Shown piece after piece: positions 1-13,428 of a stretch of DNA of 64,000 nucleotides. The position numbers and the translations under genes are program-made. The stretch spans positions 677,001-741,000 of the forward strand of contig SMMW01000090.1 of the NCBI GenBank assembly GCA_004794655.1, given 5' to 3'. Each line of letters starts with the position of its first letter. The stretch's first letter is position 1. This stretch comes from Marisa cornuarietis (taxonomy: Eukaryota; Mollusca; Gastropoda; Architaenioglossa; Ampullariidae). The notes below the pieces were generated by a model. It made no database searches and had not been told where the DNA came from. It saw only the letters and a program-made list of their open reading frames with translations.

Positions 1-605
1 GCTCCCACGAAAAAATGTCATTTGTCATAAGTAACTTGATTAAACTGTGTTTCATTGCACAATGTCGTGTTACATCGGCCTAGCCAAAGGAAACCTGAGC
101 AGCCAGGAATGTCACAAAACCTGATGCTTTGTTCTAACAAGTGGATAATGTATCTGTAGCAAATTTTAGTTGAGCTTTTTTCACGCAGGTTTATGTAATG
201 TTTGTAATTTGTCCTTTTGAGGCAACTAGAAGTCTGTATGGTAATCAGGGAGTCGAGGGGTTCTCGTATTACATATTATTGCTAGCACGTATGCAGCGTG
301 AAATGTATTCAGTTTTATTTCATAATGTGAGTCATGAGAGGTGGTGGTGGTGGTGGGGGGTAAACTTCCATTTCTGACATGATCTTGGTTACAAGCTGGC
401 CCCATTCCTGTAAATATAGATCATTGGCCAGGTGAATCGAAACGACCTGTGTCCTTAGTGATCCACTTTCCAGTCCTAGAACAAGGGCACACAATGATGC
501 CTATTTTTACATGCTAGCACACCTTTTCTCTACAGAGTGCAGTAATGTCATCACATGCTAATCATCGGTATCTTCGCACTATAATAGTTTCCATTGCAGC
601 GATCA
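1..605. other. Non-coding flank, no gene seen
   Basis: I see no supported coding region, RNA gene or transposon end here. The only notable texture is a short (GGT)n/G-rich patch near 340-360. Confidence 0.6.
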
Positions 606-856
606 GGGGCCAGTTGCACAACACATTTCTAATTTTAAACACATTTAGGCGTTAAATCTATTTAAAGTACACACCAAAATTTAAGAATTTTTAAAACTAA
701 AACTGCTTTAAGTAAGATAAAGTTGTTTAAGTCTGATTCCCGTCCTGTCAGTACAATTTTTTGTATGTTCTTGTGCAATTCATCTAAGTGGCAAAGAAGA
801 AATTTTGCTTCTTTAGAACAGTTTTAAGGTTTAGAATCATGTTGTGCAATTGGCTA
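606..856. mobile_element. MITE copy 1 with terminal inverted repeats
   Basis: The left end reads ggggccagttgcacaac, and the right end (gttgtgcaattggc) is its inverted counterpart. The interior is T/A-rich with many TTTAAA-like blocks. The whole element is the reverse complement of the copy at 1584-1849, including a shared inner block around cctgtcagtacaatttt. There is no open frame, so it is non-autonomous. I see no clean target-site duplication. The superfamily is uncertain; the longer relative at 15824-17227 hints at PIF/Harbinger. Confidence 0.8.
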
Positions 857-1583
857 TTAAGACTGATTCTCTCTTTCTCTCTCTCACACACACACACTGT
901 GTACTCCGTTCATAAAGATATCTACTTCGCCGTTGCTAATGACCATGAATGAGGCACCAACAAAGAACTGAAAGACCTTACCAACAGACTGTTCGAACCC
1001 ACAAAGAATGGGGACCAGAACTGATAATGAGATCGAAGTCGTCTGCAGTATGGTCACGGCAGGCAAGCCAGTGTACGGGAATAGAGCAGGGTGCTATCCT
1101 TGCAAAGACAGGCTCATAAATCTCGCAAAGTGCACTTTATTGCAGCCTGTGAGTCGCCTAGAATCCCAAGGATGTCCGATTTTACGATCAGATAATGCCA
1201 CCCAGGGTCACGCCGACCCACCCAGCGAACAGTGCATGCAGATGTCTAAATGCCTGTTTGTGCGCGTGCTCAAGCTCTATCGGTCTATCCCATACAGCTA
1301 TACACAGCCCTCGACGAGTAATCATCCTTAATACTTAAGCCTAAAGCATATACCCCCTTTAAAAAAGCACGAGTAAATAAGAAATAAGAATAAGAAAGTA
1401 ATATAGACATGTATATATATATAATGGCAAAACATCTGAACGTTGAAAGAGACACGTGCACGTGTCGCTGAGGCATGCGTGCGTGTGTACGTGTGTAAGC
1501 GCTTGCTTGCTTCTGTATCCAGGGAGTAGCTTCGTGCTTACAAACATGGCCAAATAGTGCTGACCAGGGGCTATAGGTATCCA
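857..1583. other. Spacer between two MITE copies
   Basis: It holds a short CT/AC microsatellite (about 872-898) and a TATATA patch near 1413. Short overlapping open frames occur on both strands, but none has a recognisable domain or splice context. Confidence 0.5.
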
Positions 1584-1849
1584 GGGGCCAGTTGCACAAC
1601 ACGTTTCTAAACCTTAAAGCTGTTCTAAATAAGCAAAATCTCTTCTAAGCCTTTTAGATGCATTGCACAAAAACATACAGAAAATTGTACTGACAGGACG
1701 GAAAGTCAGACTTAAACACTTTTATCTTACTTAAAGCAGTTTTAGTTTTAAAAATTTTAAAATTGTGATGTGCACTTTAATCTAATTATCTAAACAGAGT
1801 TAAGGCCTAAAAGTGTTTAAAGTTAGAAATGTGTTGTGCAACTGGCCCC
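1584..1849. mobile_element. MITE copy 2 with terminal inverted repeats
   Basis: The element begins ggggccagttgcacaacac and ends gtgttgtgcaactggcccc, a near-perfect inverted repeat of about 20 bp. It matches copy 1 (606-856) in the opposite orientation along its length. The inverted repeats are better kept here, so this is probably the younger copy. No reading frame is present. Confidence 0.85.
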
Positions 1850-3612
1850 TGCAGAGCGCCGCTAGCGCGCTAGCTGGCAGCTAAGCTGAGTAGTATAGCA
1901 CCCTGCTAGTTTTAGCCGAGGTCCATTAGTCCGCGTTTCAGTGGCTTCCAATATGTGCACTTTCCCAAAATTTATTTAAAGCGTGTAATGTTTCATTAAA
2001 CTATCTTCATCACCAACAGATACTGTAGCACCACCCCCACCCGCCTCCTCCTCCATATATACACACATTCCTTCTCTCTCTCCCTCTGTCATATAACAGT
2101 TTACCCATTAAAATAAGTGAAGTGTTAGTTTTGTGCTGAATGCTGTTCTCAAAGCTTACTATCCAGACGTTATTCTGAAAATTCAGTAGAAAAGTCTGGT
2201 CATTCCAGAATTATGCACGCTGAGGTGAACTTTAATTAATGTCAGAAAAATCAACTCTCACTTAGCAATACATCTGAAATCAGCAGAAAAACTGATGCTA
2301 TTCGTAATTAGGGTAAGTAAATTACTTTAAATAATAGAGGATGTATGCGTTGTATCTTGATTTCTGAGTAACAGACACAACCAACTTTAATAAAGAATCT
2401 TTAGTATACAGTGCTAAAATATGCTGAGGGGGGCCCAGCCTTGGTCAGTAATTTTTTTTCGTTTTCTTTTTCTTATAAACAAATATCTGGGAAAAGATTA
2501 CCGAAGCATTACACGTAGAGAAATAGAATTTTAAATTTACAACATACTATTCCCAGGCCTAATGGAGTAGTGAGATGGGTGGTCAGGGTAGAAGAGCTGG
2601 AGAGAGAGAGGTGTGGTCACTATCAGTGTTATCATATCATATTATGTCCGCGTCATGGTTGGACGCACTTGGTGGTGGAAAGGTCGCTGGACACCGATTT
2701 GCTTAGAAGTACGTTTGTGCATGTTTGGAAGGGTGGTCTGCACGCATGACAGTGAAAAGGAATGTATGTGACTGGTGTGGGGACAACTCTGTGAACAGAG
2801 GGAGAGGTGACGCGCCCCTGGGGCTGCAGCTTGTAAGCGAGAAGTGTCAGAAATGTTTGATTTTTTTTTTCGTAGTCAAAAGGACACAGTGAGATTTTTT
2901 CTCCTCCTTCGTCTCCATACAAATATACTAATCTACACAGAAGCTCCCTAAGAGCAAAACATCATGATGAATTATTAGCACCAGTCACACACTAATATAG
3001 CAGCCGATCGAAAAAAACCCAACAGAATTATTACAAGAACATTTTAAAACTTTTGTGGCGCAAAAAATGAGGCTCCTAAATTTTTCACGTTGGTGTCAGA
3101 TGAAGACAACGCCCGTTTAGTCCTTGTCCAGTCTCTTCACTGCCAGTGAAACCTGGCCGCAAATTACAGCTTGTTTTATTGTGAAAATATGATTTTTAAA
3201 CCTGTTTGCGTCTCGTCTCGTTAACGTTCATTTAGTCCTTGTTAAGTCTCTTCATTGCCAGCGACACCTGATCGCCATACGCATGTAAGTTGTGGTCAAC
3301 AGCTTGTTTTATTGTCCAGATGATTACAGAGAGATAATGAGAGTTGTATTTATGCGCATGCGCAGATCATCCCAGTCTCTCCCTTTTTCTTTAGTTTCGC
3401 TTCGTGTCAACCTGTGGCAGGACTGTGTAGATTTTGGTGGCGAGACAAGAGCTTGTAAAATACCTGTTGGTATTCCTTGTCGACCACTCGTCAATATAGG
3501 AGAATTCTACGGGGTCCCTTAAAACCATCGCCTGATTATACTTTTAGGAAGTCGTATGAGATAGCAAATTAAGTAAAACACAAAGTAACAGATAAATGGT
3601 ATCTCTTTTTGT
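1850..3612. other. Non-coding stretch, no gene seen
   Basis: AT-rich sequence with pyrimidine tracts and a few short open frames that show no family signature. A loosely repeated phrase around tagtccttgt/aagtctcttca occurs near 3118-3150 and 3234-3265, which suggests a degenerate local duplication. Confidence 0.5.
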
Positions 3613-4150
3613 AGTAATCAGCCACTCAGATGCCCGTTAACCGGCATCTGTCGTTGGTGGGAGCACATGGATAGACCCGGCAGTTGACAGGGCCCACCAC
3701 TTTTCCCTATCTTGGGTGAAAGTGAGTAGGTCCTGTCTTTGACGACCAGTCCAGTCTTTGACCTTCGTAAGTTCTTCCTCTGGCCATCGCTGTGTCGACT
3801 ACCCTCCAAAGAAAACTGAAGGACAGTCTTCGACAAGGTGTCGTGCTGAGTCACACGACCAAAGAAGACCAGCTTACGTCGCTTGACTGTTGGAAGTAGA
3901 GGATTCTTGTGTCAGCTAGCCAGCTTGCAGCTAGGCTTCTAGCGGGAAGATTTAGCGGCCAGACAGGTTAGCGGCATTCTGTGCACCCGGCCCATAGGAC
4001 TGTTTTGGGTAACTTCTCTGCGGACAGTTTGCTCAATAAGCAGTCCATTTTGCTACACCACTCGCTGTCGTCCTGTATAGGCTACTGTCGCAGCACATAA
4101 TTGTCTATCTTCATGAACGCAGGCTTGTTTCGTGTCCTGACCGACACGCG
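3613..4150 (-). mobile_element. Non-LTR retrotransposon, 3' coding remnant
   Basis: On the minus strand, from about 3900 down to 3618, one frame reads VKRRKLVFFGRVTQHDTLSK, followed by TVLQFSLEGSRH and a basic stretch. That is the C-terminal tail of many invertebrate non-LTR reverse transcriptases, where the consensus is close to 'VKRRKLVFFGHVTRHD'. Upstream of it, to about 4150, the same reading continues but is broken by stops and frameshifts. No reverse-transcriptase core remains, so this is a 5'-truncated dead copy. It is a different family from the copy at 8190-9700, whose tail ends differently. Confidence 0.7.
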
Positions 4151-4542
4151 AGGAGCGGGCTGTGGTGAAAAGGGGGTGATGTGAACACGATCCGTTGAAC
4201 GCTACCTCCCTCCTGTCTCCCTACTTCCAGCTCATCTGGAATTTCCCGTCATCCCTATTTCTCGGGTGGAGGCCTCCCGGTCGCTTTTAAATCCAGGTTA
4301 AGGACTTCGTTTTACACTGGTGGCTGTCCTTGCTTAAGGCTGCAGCGGTTATGTAGGACTCGGTCGCCTTTGCAGTGCGTCGATATTCTCTCCCTTGATC
4401 GCTGTTACCAACGCCGAAAAAACGATCCGCGTAAAAGTATCTGTTGATCGTGAAACAACAGACTTCCTTCAAAAAGATCGTCTAGTGTCACGCGAGGCCC
4501 CAGACTCATTGCCACTGCGGCTGCTTCTCCTTTCAGTGAACC

Positions 4543-4613
4543 GCAAACAGTGTTCAGCACAATGTCGTCCAATGGACGGCAAACAGTGTCCAGCACAGTG
4601 TCACCCGTGTCCA
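4543..4613. repeat. Two-copy 36-bp tandem repeat
   Basis: The phrase gcaaacagtgttcagcaca at 4543 recurs as gcaaacagtgtccagcaca at 4579, a period of 36 bp with a few substitutions. No function is evident. Confidence 0.75.
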
Positions 4614-4861
4614 CTCTCAGGCACACACACTCGTACCTCCAGAGGACCAGCGCCGTGTCGCGGTTTCTCCCACCAGGGAAGGGTGGCAGGGGTGGTATCT
4701 GACTGCTCCACAATTGTTTGAAAATATCGTAATATAAAACATAAAGAAGCTAATCTTTCATAAAAACCTTATAACTCTTCTGTTGTGCTGCGAAACAGAT
4801 GTATCCAAGAAGTCAGTGTTTTGGTATGTGCCATGAACGCGGTCATCTCGAAAGTTAAACC

Positions 4862-4945
4862 GGAAGTCCTCAATAATAATAATAATAAATGAAGATTTTT
4901 TATAGCGCATATTCACACTCATAGAGAGCATGCTCAATATCAGGG
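4862..4945 (+). repeat. Dispersed repeat with (AAT)n head and TATAGCGC core
   Basis: An AATAATAAT tract is followed by gaagattttttatagcgca and then cactcatagagagcatgctc. The same order occurs near 16402 and 44760. I read it as a short copy of a dispersed interspersed repeat, with no coding content visible in this copy. Confidence 0.6.
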
Positions 4946-7900
4946 TAAATTTCATTTATAACCATTAAATCACCTTCTTTTTAATATTATGTGAAAGATA
5001 TCCTAGAAACATTAAGATTAAAATTTTCCGACCCAATTTGTTTCCCTTTCTTGACATATTGAACTTAACACCTCCCCACTCCCCCACGTACCAACAACTT
5101 ATACATCGTAAACCTAGCCATAAACAAAATGCTATTCCATCAACTTTCTTTTATGAACTCCGCGGTAATCCTGAAAACAGAGAACACAAACAGCATAATC
5201 ACATGATATCTACATAAATTATTAACTAAATTATCGAACGGTAAAAGTAGCTTACAAATCTAGATTAGGATAAAAACAACATATAGATTAGGAAAAGCAC
5301 AAAACGAAAATATTAGAGAGCAGAAATGATTCCGATGTAGTTATAATTTCTTTCCCGCCAAGTAAAAGCTTTTGTCGGAAGTGAAGAAAAATCGTCCAGG
5401 AAAAACGGAGACTTTATGTGTTTTTGGTTTAGAAATTAAACCTTCGGGTAACATTAACATTAATTTGAGTTATTATGTGTGATACCACAAAACTACATTT
5501 ATACTTTGTATGAGTATTAGATATTAAATGTTGCTTGCACTTGCACTCTCTGGGGTCTTCGGATGATATTTCTTGCAAAAGACTCGATTGGCGCCTGAAC
5601 GAGTTATTTTGTTCCATCGACTGCCTCGCCCGCGCCTTCTTGTCTCTACGTCGTTGAGAAAACTTTCTCAAGCGAGACTTGACGAGACTGTTTGCTACCA
5701 GCAGGCGCATAATAAGACGCTGAATATATGCGGCCACGAGTGAAGGTTGTGCTGCAATCTGCCATCTGGTGACTGAATATTGTACCATCTCATGCAATCT
5801 TCTTTTGTCGTGTAGACGTCCCGATCTGTTTGTTGCCCCCTGTATGTGATCAGCTTTGTTGGTTATGGAAACACTCGCCGGAATCCGCAAAACCAGTCTG
5901 AAAGGGTCAGGTGTGTATCTCTTTCCACTTCACTGCTGATACAAAGGCACCCGTGAACAAAAGCAAGACACGTAAGGGGCAAAGTCACCTGTCCAGTGCA
6001 GTGAGCAGGCAGACTCTCCACATAATGACAAAGAATATGACAATTAGCCATGACAATCGCCGTGACTATCGCTACGACAACGATCATGACAAAAGACAAC
6101 GACCTAAAACATTTTCTATCGAGGGAGAGTAATCTTGTAAGCACGCAAGGATTTGTTTGTTGTTGTTGTTGTTTTTGACACGCGGCCCAAATTCGGCTCT
6201 GAAACAACCTATCACAGTAAACAAAAGCGTAACACAATGAGCAGGTAGTAAGTGTTTAGTGATCGATCATCACAAATTCCCACATCATATGTACCTTCCT
6301 GTATAACTCACCTGAAGTATAGCTGAAGTTTGTATGGAGAGATCTTGAGATGGGAATCCAGGTCACAGCTTTCCCCATCTGAAAGACAGTAAGTTCAATT
6401 TATTCAAAGGGTGATGAGAAATCATCCTATAAAAGAAGCACCAGAAGTGGATGACTGTAAAAAAGCTCTTTAAAAATGTTTATTGCGTATGTGCTGGCTT
6501 GTTTTGGAAAGAGAATGTGTGGATGGTCATTTTGTTATCTATTTTGCATTAAAAGTTTCTTATGTAATGACGTAGAGAGGTGCCTGAGTTGACAAAAAAG
6601 AAATGTTGTGTCAGGCTCAGTCATGTGACACAAGTGTTAATTCAAGCGTTGCTAGTTCAGTCCTTAATGTGTTGCAAATTTGATCATTCATATACTGACA
6701 CATCAATCAGGCATGTATTAGTACATGTGGACAGTTTTTTTTTTTACCACAACTTCTGCCCTTCTGATTCTTTCCTACCGATACTACTCCTGCCTTTTTG
6801 TGTACTGAACTAAGGTGATTAAAAATGAAAGGTGTTTTTGAAGGATATATAAGCATGTATGTAAAGTGTATTTACTAAATTAAAGAAAACATTACCATTA
6901 TGAAGGGCAATGGCGCGCCGCAATAAACAGTTATTCTGGTCCCATGACCTACCTGCATCGGGGAGGATATAGCCGTCATGGCTCTCCATCGCGCTACATG
7001 CAGCAGAGTTGAGGAATCTAGATTTATCCAGAATTTTAAAAAGTGTGTACTTGCTTTATCTCTGGTTTGTCTAGTCACTACCAGAGCTCAAAGATCAACT
7101 TAAAGACATGATCTAGAAAGAAATTATTCAGCATCGTCAAACCTCGCAATCTCTCTCGTAGGCTCCTGTAGTTATGAAGCGAGGTTAATGCGTTGTCCGA
7201 GGGCAACATGGGAAACAAAGGACAAGCACCTTGTTTCCGAAGTTATAAAGGGGTGTCCATATCCAGCAGACGTTGTATTATCCCTGAAGCCGTAGATGCC
7301 CATGGGTAAAGAAAAATCAGGCAATACCCACAGTGTCTGGGAATAGCATAGTAAGAACAAAATCAAGACGCTTTTCCATGAGTTCCCCAAGTTGCCGTAG
7401 AGAAACGACTTAATTTCGTTTCATAACTACGCCCCTGAAGGTCAGACGTGAAATCATTTTGCGGTTTTTTAACTTCCTTATCAATCGTCAGCATTGAATG
7501 TCTATCGGCAATGCAATACCCCTTCTTCGCCACATTTTGTGGTTGTTCATAAGGCTATTTGACTTTAGCGGTACTCTTTATACTCTATAGTAATGACTCT
7601 CGCAGCCTAAATCATCAAGTCTTCCGACCATTCCAGTATCATTGACTGTTCCGGCTGTCTCCGACTATGAACGTGAGGCTGAGAACTTTTCTCTTTTATG
7701 AAGGAACAATTCCTTGCATTTAAACTTACCAAAGCTAAAGAAATCTTCGTCGAATTTGCATGCAATAGTTTGCTCTTCTAATTGCCGATGGGCAAAAATG
7801 ATGAACAAGGTGAAGTGATCATAAATGTATCTCGGGATCCACTTCAACAAGTTTTTTTTACAGATCACGTCGACTATTTATACTAGAAAATCCAGATGCG
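4946..7900. other. Non-coding stretch, no supported gene
   Basis: The longest frame here is on the minus strand at 5429-5890 (153 codons, basic residues in the middle). It has no recognisable domain and no convincing splice sites that fit its ends, so I do not call it a gene. A (GTT)n-like run lies near 6155-6175. Confidence 0.45.
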
Positions 7901-8040
7901 CTCGTTTCGCGTCAAGACAGAGACTGAAAATGTTCTCAACTTCTTCATCAAACGTGTGCTCACCTTCTCGTTTCGCGTCAAGACAGAGACTGAAAATGTT
8001 CTCAACTTCTTCATCAAACGTGTGCTCACCTTCTCGTTTC
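7901..8040. repeat. Perfect 66-bp tandem duplication
   Basis: The unit beginning ctcgtttcgcgtcaagacag occupies 7901-7966, is repeated without mismatch at 7967-8032, and starts a third time for 8 bases. The period, 66 bp, is 22 codons, and the minus strand stays open through both copies, with NEKVSTRLMKKLRT repeating. The exact identity implies a recent event or an assembly artefact. The minus-strand frame runs on into the retrotransposon end at about 8200, so coding status is doubtful. Confidence 0.9.
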
Positions 8041-8189
8041 TTGCCTCGTTCTGGAACCTGTCAATGAAACATTGCGGGTGGCAAAACAAGATCGTCCAGT
8101 GTCGGGCAAAGTGATCTGTCCACAGGTGCGCAGTCTGGCTAACATTTTCAATAAACACACCACCAAACTCATCTAAGAGTACGATTGAC

Positions 8190-9700
8190 AGATCTTCATC
8201 ATCATTATTCCTCATTCGAGGAGCATAGGGCCGCAACAACACCTCGCCAGCGGACCCGGTTTTGGGCAGCCCGCCCCCCTCAGTTGGGCCCATGTGGTTC
8301 CGGCATCCTTTGCCTCGCTCTCTACTGATCTTTTCCAAGTCTGTTTTGGTCTGCCATCTCTCCTCTTCCCCTGAGGGTTCCAGTCAAGTGCCTGCCTGGC
8401 AATGGTGTCAGCTGGTTTGCACAGGGACCTATCCAGCCCCACTTGCGCTTTTTGATGTCTTGACTAGTAGCATTCTGGTTAGTTCTTTCCCACAGGCTGC
8501 TATTGGAGATCTTTTGAGGCCATCTTATTCCCAAAATATGGCGAAGGCATCGGTTGGTAAAGTTCTAGAGCTTGTTGTTGATGGTGTTTGTCACTTTCCA
8601 GGTTTCAGAGCCATACTGTAGGGCTGCCTCCACATTGGTGTTGAAGATGCGGGTTTTACTGTGGAGGGATAATGCTCGGGAGTTCCAGATGGGGCGTAGG
8701 GTGTTAAAAGCATGCCTGGCCTTGTTTATGCGGCTTCTGATGTCGTCGTCCGCTCCACCGTCCTTGCTAACGATGCTTCCCAGATATGTGAAGCGTCTGT
8801 TTCAAGGATGTTCTCTCCTTGAAGATGGATTGGAAGTTCCTGCTTGTTGTTGATTTTCATCACTTCGGTCTTCTTTCTGTTGATCTTTAAGCCAGTCTTC
8901 TCTGCTTCCTCTGCTAGCTTACTCAGTTTGGTTTGTGCATGCTGCTGCCGATGAGATAGGAGGCTAATGTCATCTGCAAAGTCCAGGTCCTCTAGCTGTT
9001 TGGTGAAGGTCCACTGGATACCGTGTTGTTGTCTTACGCATAATCCAGTCTATGACCATCAGGAAGATTGTCAGCGATAATATGCAACCCTGTCTTACGC
9101 CAGTCTTCATTACAATAGGCTTAGTAAGTTTGCCGTTATGGATAACTTGGCAGGATGAGTCTTCATACAACCCCTGGATGATGTTTATGAATTTGGGCGG
9201 AATACCATAGTGGTTCATCAGCCTCCAGATGACGTCCCTGTCTATACTGTCGAAGGCCTTATAGAACTTCACAAAAGTTATATAAATGGAGGATTGCCAT
9301 TCGATGGACAGTTCTATGATGATACGGAGGGTTGCAATGTGGTCAGTGCATGACTTATCCTGGCGAAACCCTGCTTGTTCTGGTCTCAGTCTCTTGTCTA
9401 GTGCCTTCTTCAGTCTCTCTAGTATTATCCTTGACAGGACTTTGCTGGGGATGGACAGCAGCATGATCCACCGCCAGTTGTTGCACTGGGAGAGGTCTCT
9501 TTTCTTTGGTAGTTTGACCAGGTGACCTAATTTGCAGCCTGCTGGGACTAGCTCTTGTTCCCAGATCTTGTGTAGGAGGGGCTGTAAAATTGTTGCTGTT
9601 GTTCTGGGTCTGTTTTTAGTGCTTCTGGTCTGAAGCAACATCTGCTCCTCTTCTCACTCTGACATCTTGGAGACTCCTTCTCCACTTTCGACCAACCGTT
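8190..9700 (-). mobile_element. Decayed non-LTR retrotransposon (reverse transcriptase)
   Basis: The minus strand encodes a reverse transcriptase of the LINE type. Visible in order are the finger/palm block (LRPEQAGFRQDKSCTDHIA, about 9370), the first catalytic Asp in a KAFDSIDRD-like motif (about 9240), the GVRQGCILS block (about 9090) and the catalytic FADD box at 8969-8980. The tail follows, with [12 protein letters not shown] and a [16 protein letters not shown] segment. Frameshifts near 9020 and 8800 and a stop near 8610 break the frame. The 5' part, including any endonuclease, is missing. The 3' end lies near 8190, beside a short ATGATGA-type tail. The clade is unresolved (CR1/Jockey/RTE-like); no RNase H is seen. 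This is a dead, 5'-truncated insertion. Confidence 0.9.
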
Positions 9701-12700
9701 ATTTGGTCGATCTGGTTTTTTTAATTGTTAGTGGTAAAACAAGTCAATAGCATCTGTTGTGATGATGTTTGTATATTATAAAATTGTCGAAAAATTTTAA
9801 TGCGTTTTCTATAAACAAACAGAATACATTTTACAGAAAATACTGTTTATTTTGCAATCAATCGTCTTTAACAAGGTTCTGATGACAGAAAAGCTTAATT
9901 ACTCACTTCTAAAATTTCTTCTTCGTTAGGAAGATCCGCCATTTTGACAGAAAACGGAAGCGAAAGCCCTTCGATTATAGGGTTTGTTACGATTGGTCAC
10001 TCCTATGAGAGAGCAAAGAGGCAACAAATGAGAGACACGTATCCAGTGAATGAAGGTCCGTACCTTTTGAAAGTTTACTGCCACGCGCGTGCATGTGCAC
10101 GCACACGCACAAAGTTCAAGATCTGCAAGAGTGAACCTTTTGCTATCGAATGTTTTTATTTCAAGCCGTTTTAGTTTTATTTTTTCGCTCTCTCTGCACT
10201 TGTCTGCTACGTTAGCCTCTCCATACGTTGATTGGTCGATCTCTCAACATGCCTCTGTGAACAGCACGATCCTTCATTAGTCTTTGAATCGAGCGCTTGA
10301 TGCATGCTCCTGATGAGCAGGATACTGGGTTACATAAATTGCCCATTTATCATTATTATTGAAAGATGTCACCCGAGATGTTGTGGATTGTGGTGTGGAT
10401 GTGAAATGTTCACACTGTCTTCTGCTCTTACGTCAGACTGCGGGTTGTAACAGTCGTGAAGAGCATCTGTAGATAACTTGTAGTCACGCGTGAGCGTGTG
10501 GTAGTGACATATTATTATGCACACGCGTCTGAGGTATTCGTGTGCGCGCACGAATAGTTTGAAACGATCAGTGTGTTGTGTGAATAATCAAATTGTACGC
10601 ACGGCATAAAATGAAAGAAATATGAAATGTTAATTAGTAATAAATCTTGCCCTCCCAACCCTGTACTCCCCTCTCCTGCGTTAGCGGCATACTGTTTGCT
10701 GTGGTGTCGACGATGGCGGCGACAGAAAGAGGTGGAAACAGATGCATGCCAGTTAAAAAGCACTCGCGCATCCGCACTACACCGAGACAAAACGAGAACT
10801 GAGAAAGCACAGGCACTGCATACATAATGTCACACCTGCACGAAGCGTTATCTCTCCTTGCGCACGCATGTATATTCACACCACGTGGCGCTCTTGTTCA
10901 ACACAGGACAACAGGGCTTTAAATCGTTCCTTTATTTTCATAGTCAAAGCCAGAATCCGTAGGCAATGATATGAGGCAGCATGATAACAGTCAAACCATA
11001 ATATTATCTGTACAAGTTCACATGAAGCACGCAACTCTCAGTCCCCGCGGGCAGCCGAGACACACAGATTGAAGCTCGTATTAACAGAAGTACAACGTCA
11101 GAATGAAATACAGCAACTTCCCTGCGACGACGTCGGGGAAAATTTAGTACATACTCAAGCGCAACACAACCATTCTGCTTACCAAGGTCTCTCCCACCCC
11201 CACCCCAGATGTTGCACGCGCCTTTTCTTATAAGAGGATCAGTCTTGTCTCTTCCCCTTTAAAAAAAAATCAAATATGCTTGACAAAATAGCTATAACGC
11301 GAGCCATTACAATGAACCTTATTATATCAAACACCATGTGATTTAAATGTGATACTTCTGGTCGCTGGTGAAGAACAAAAGTAGAGTTTAAACGTATATA
11401 AAGAAAGAGGAGAAATTTGTTAAAGTCCGCAGCTCTCCTTATGTACCATGGCGCTCCGTGTCCTTGGTACTTCGTTGCCCGTTACTTCAAGCCAGCGATC
11501 TCGCCAACAATAACACCGATATCTACATCCTGCCCTAAAATGCCAGTGTTTACACTGTCTACATCACGCCCCAAACGCTGCTGTCTACTACAAGGTGTTG
11601 GTGAAAGGAGGAAATCCCAGCAAAACTAATTAATCGTCTCTCCTGCCTCTATGAGTCGGGTCGTCTCGGCTCACCCGACATTTCCTCTACACTCACCATT
11701 CCCTCATATGCACAAGCAAGTTTATCAACGCATGTACATAGTTTTAAGACTGAATATAAAAAGAAATCAATTACGAGATAACTCATCGCAAAAGAAAGAA
11801 AGGAACTGCCCAGCCGCCCAGACATCGTTCCTCTTTCGTGGCACCTGCTGGTTTACTAGGAAGCAAAAGCTTCGCCGAGAACTACTTTGTCTTCTCACTA
11901 ATGACACCTTGTGACAGCTACCGAAAGGAGCCTTTACATCACAACACTATCTCTTATCCTACCTCCACCGCCTAATTCTGACCACAGACAGGTCTGAAAG
12001 AAGGTGACAGCAATGCAGGCACGGCGTTTCGACCAATCAGCGCTACATCTTTCTTGCTTTTATCCCCCACTTCTTTTAAATGTTAGGAGCACCGCGCCGA
12101 CCAGCAGTGCAAAACGAAATAAAAAATAAAACTAAATCTTCGTCATCCGAAACCAACGGGATGTAATCAGATGGCGCTGGTTTTAAAGCTTGAACATCTA
12201 ACGAGCCAGCACGTCTGAGCCGGCATAACAAGCGGAATGGTTGATTGTCACGAGAATTCAAGGCTGAGTGGAATCCACGCACACACGCAAGAGCCATGCA
12301 GTCTGATACTTCTCTCTCTTCGTCTTATGCCTAATGGCGCCACAAATTTGGCCCAGGTCAGGGATCTAAATAAAGACAGGATGACTGACTCGGATCGCAC
12401 GACCCAACAAGGCCCAAGGTTGGCGGTAGGTAACACAAAGGTCCGTTTTCCTTTGCCCATGGCGCTGTTCCCTTTTGGGCTTCGCCGAGCATGAAGACCA
12501 TCTGGGACTTCCCAATCGAGCTTTGAGGGAGAGTAAGCGAAAGTGTGCTATATACCTATGTAAAACAGTGGTTGCTGACTACACAGGATCCTGCTGGGGA
12601 CCCACCAGCCTCGCTTCGGGAAATTCATTTATGTCAAAGACATGCTGTAGAACAGTCTCTAGAAAGGACTGAAAGAAATGCAAAGGAATGCGCGTTGTCA

Positions 12701-13428
12701 GCAACGCCTCATCCTCTCGTCTTCTTCAAAAGACAACTTGTGCCAGATTAATACTTACGCACTTCCCTATACGATGCTTTTGTTTGTTGAACAAAATTAT
12801 GTAACAGAATATAATAAAACTAAAAACAAAATATGTGAAAACTCAAATCAGAAATTATTAACTGGAGCTTTCGTTGATGCAATTACTTGCACCGGATATT
12901 AATTCATCCTTCTGAAACCTGCTACATTGTTATAAATTAATTTATAAAAAAGCCTTACTCTGTATATAATTACAAGGAAGCTCATAAGATTCTTTGAAAA
13001 ATTTCTCTAAAAAGAAAAGGAACACTCAGACAAATTAAATAATGAGCGCGTCTTGAACAGAACAACGATTGTGAACGGTGCACGAAGGGCAGTAAATGCA
13101 CGTCTGCTTAAAAAAATCGCGAACTACACTTGCTTACGTGAAGTGGCTTTAAATTTAATTTGTATGGCTGTTTACAATATTGATTTCCTTCGACACAAAG
13201 GATATCGAATACAGTTAATGGACTTTTTGGTAGCTAAAGAAGGAAAAGTGTCGACAGATTGTGAATTAATTATATGTAGGTCTAAACTTTCACTTGAATA
13301 ATTAAAACATTGACATCTTCGAGAAGCGGTTACTAACAATTAAAAACATTTTTAAGAAATAAAAAATATAATATATTCATTGGCTAGGCTACCATGAACA
13401 TGCACAGTGTGACATGTTAAAAAAAATA

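Noticed and set aside
5429..5890. 153-codon minus-strand frame with basic residues
   Set aside because: No recognisable domain, no promoter, no fitting splice sites; compatible with a chance frame.
8212..8621. Plus-strand frames over the LINE tail as host genes
   Set aside because: They are antisense shadows of the decayed reverse transcriptase on the minus strand.
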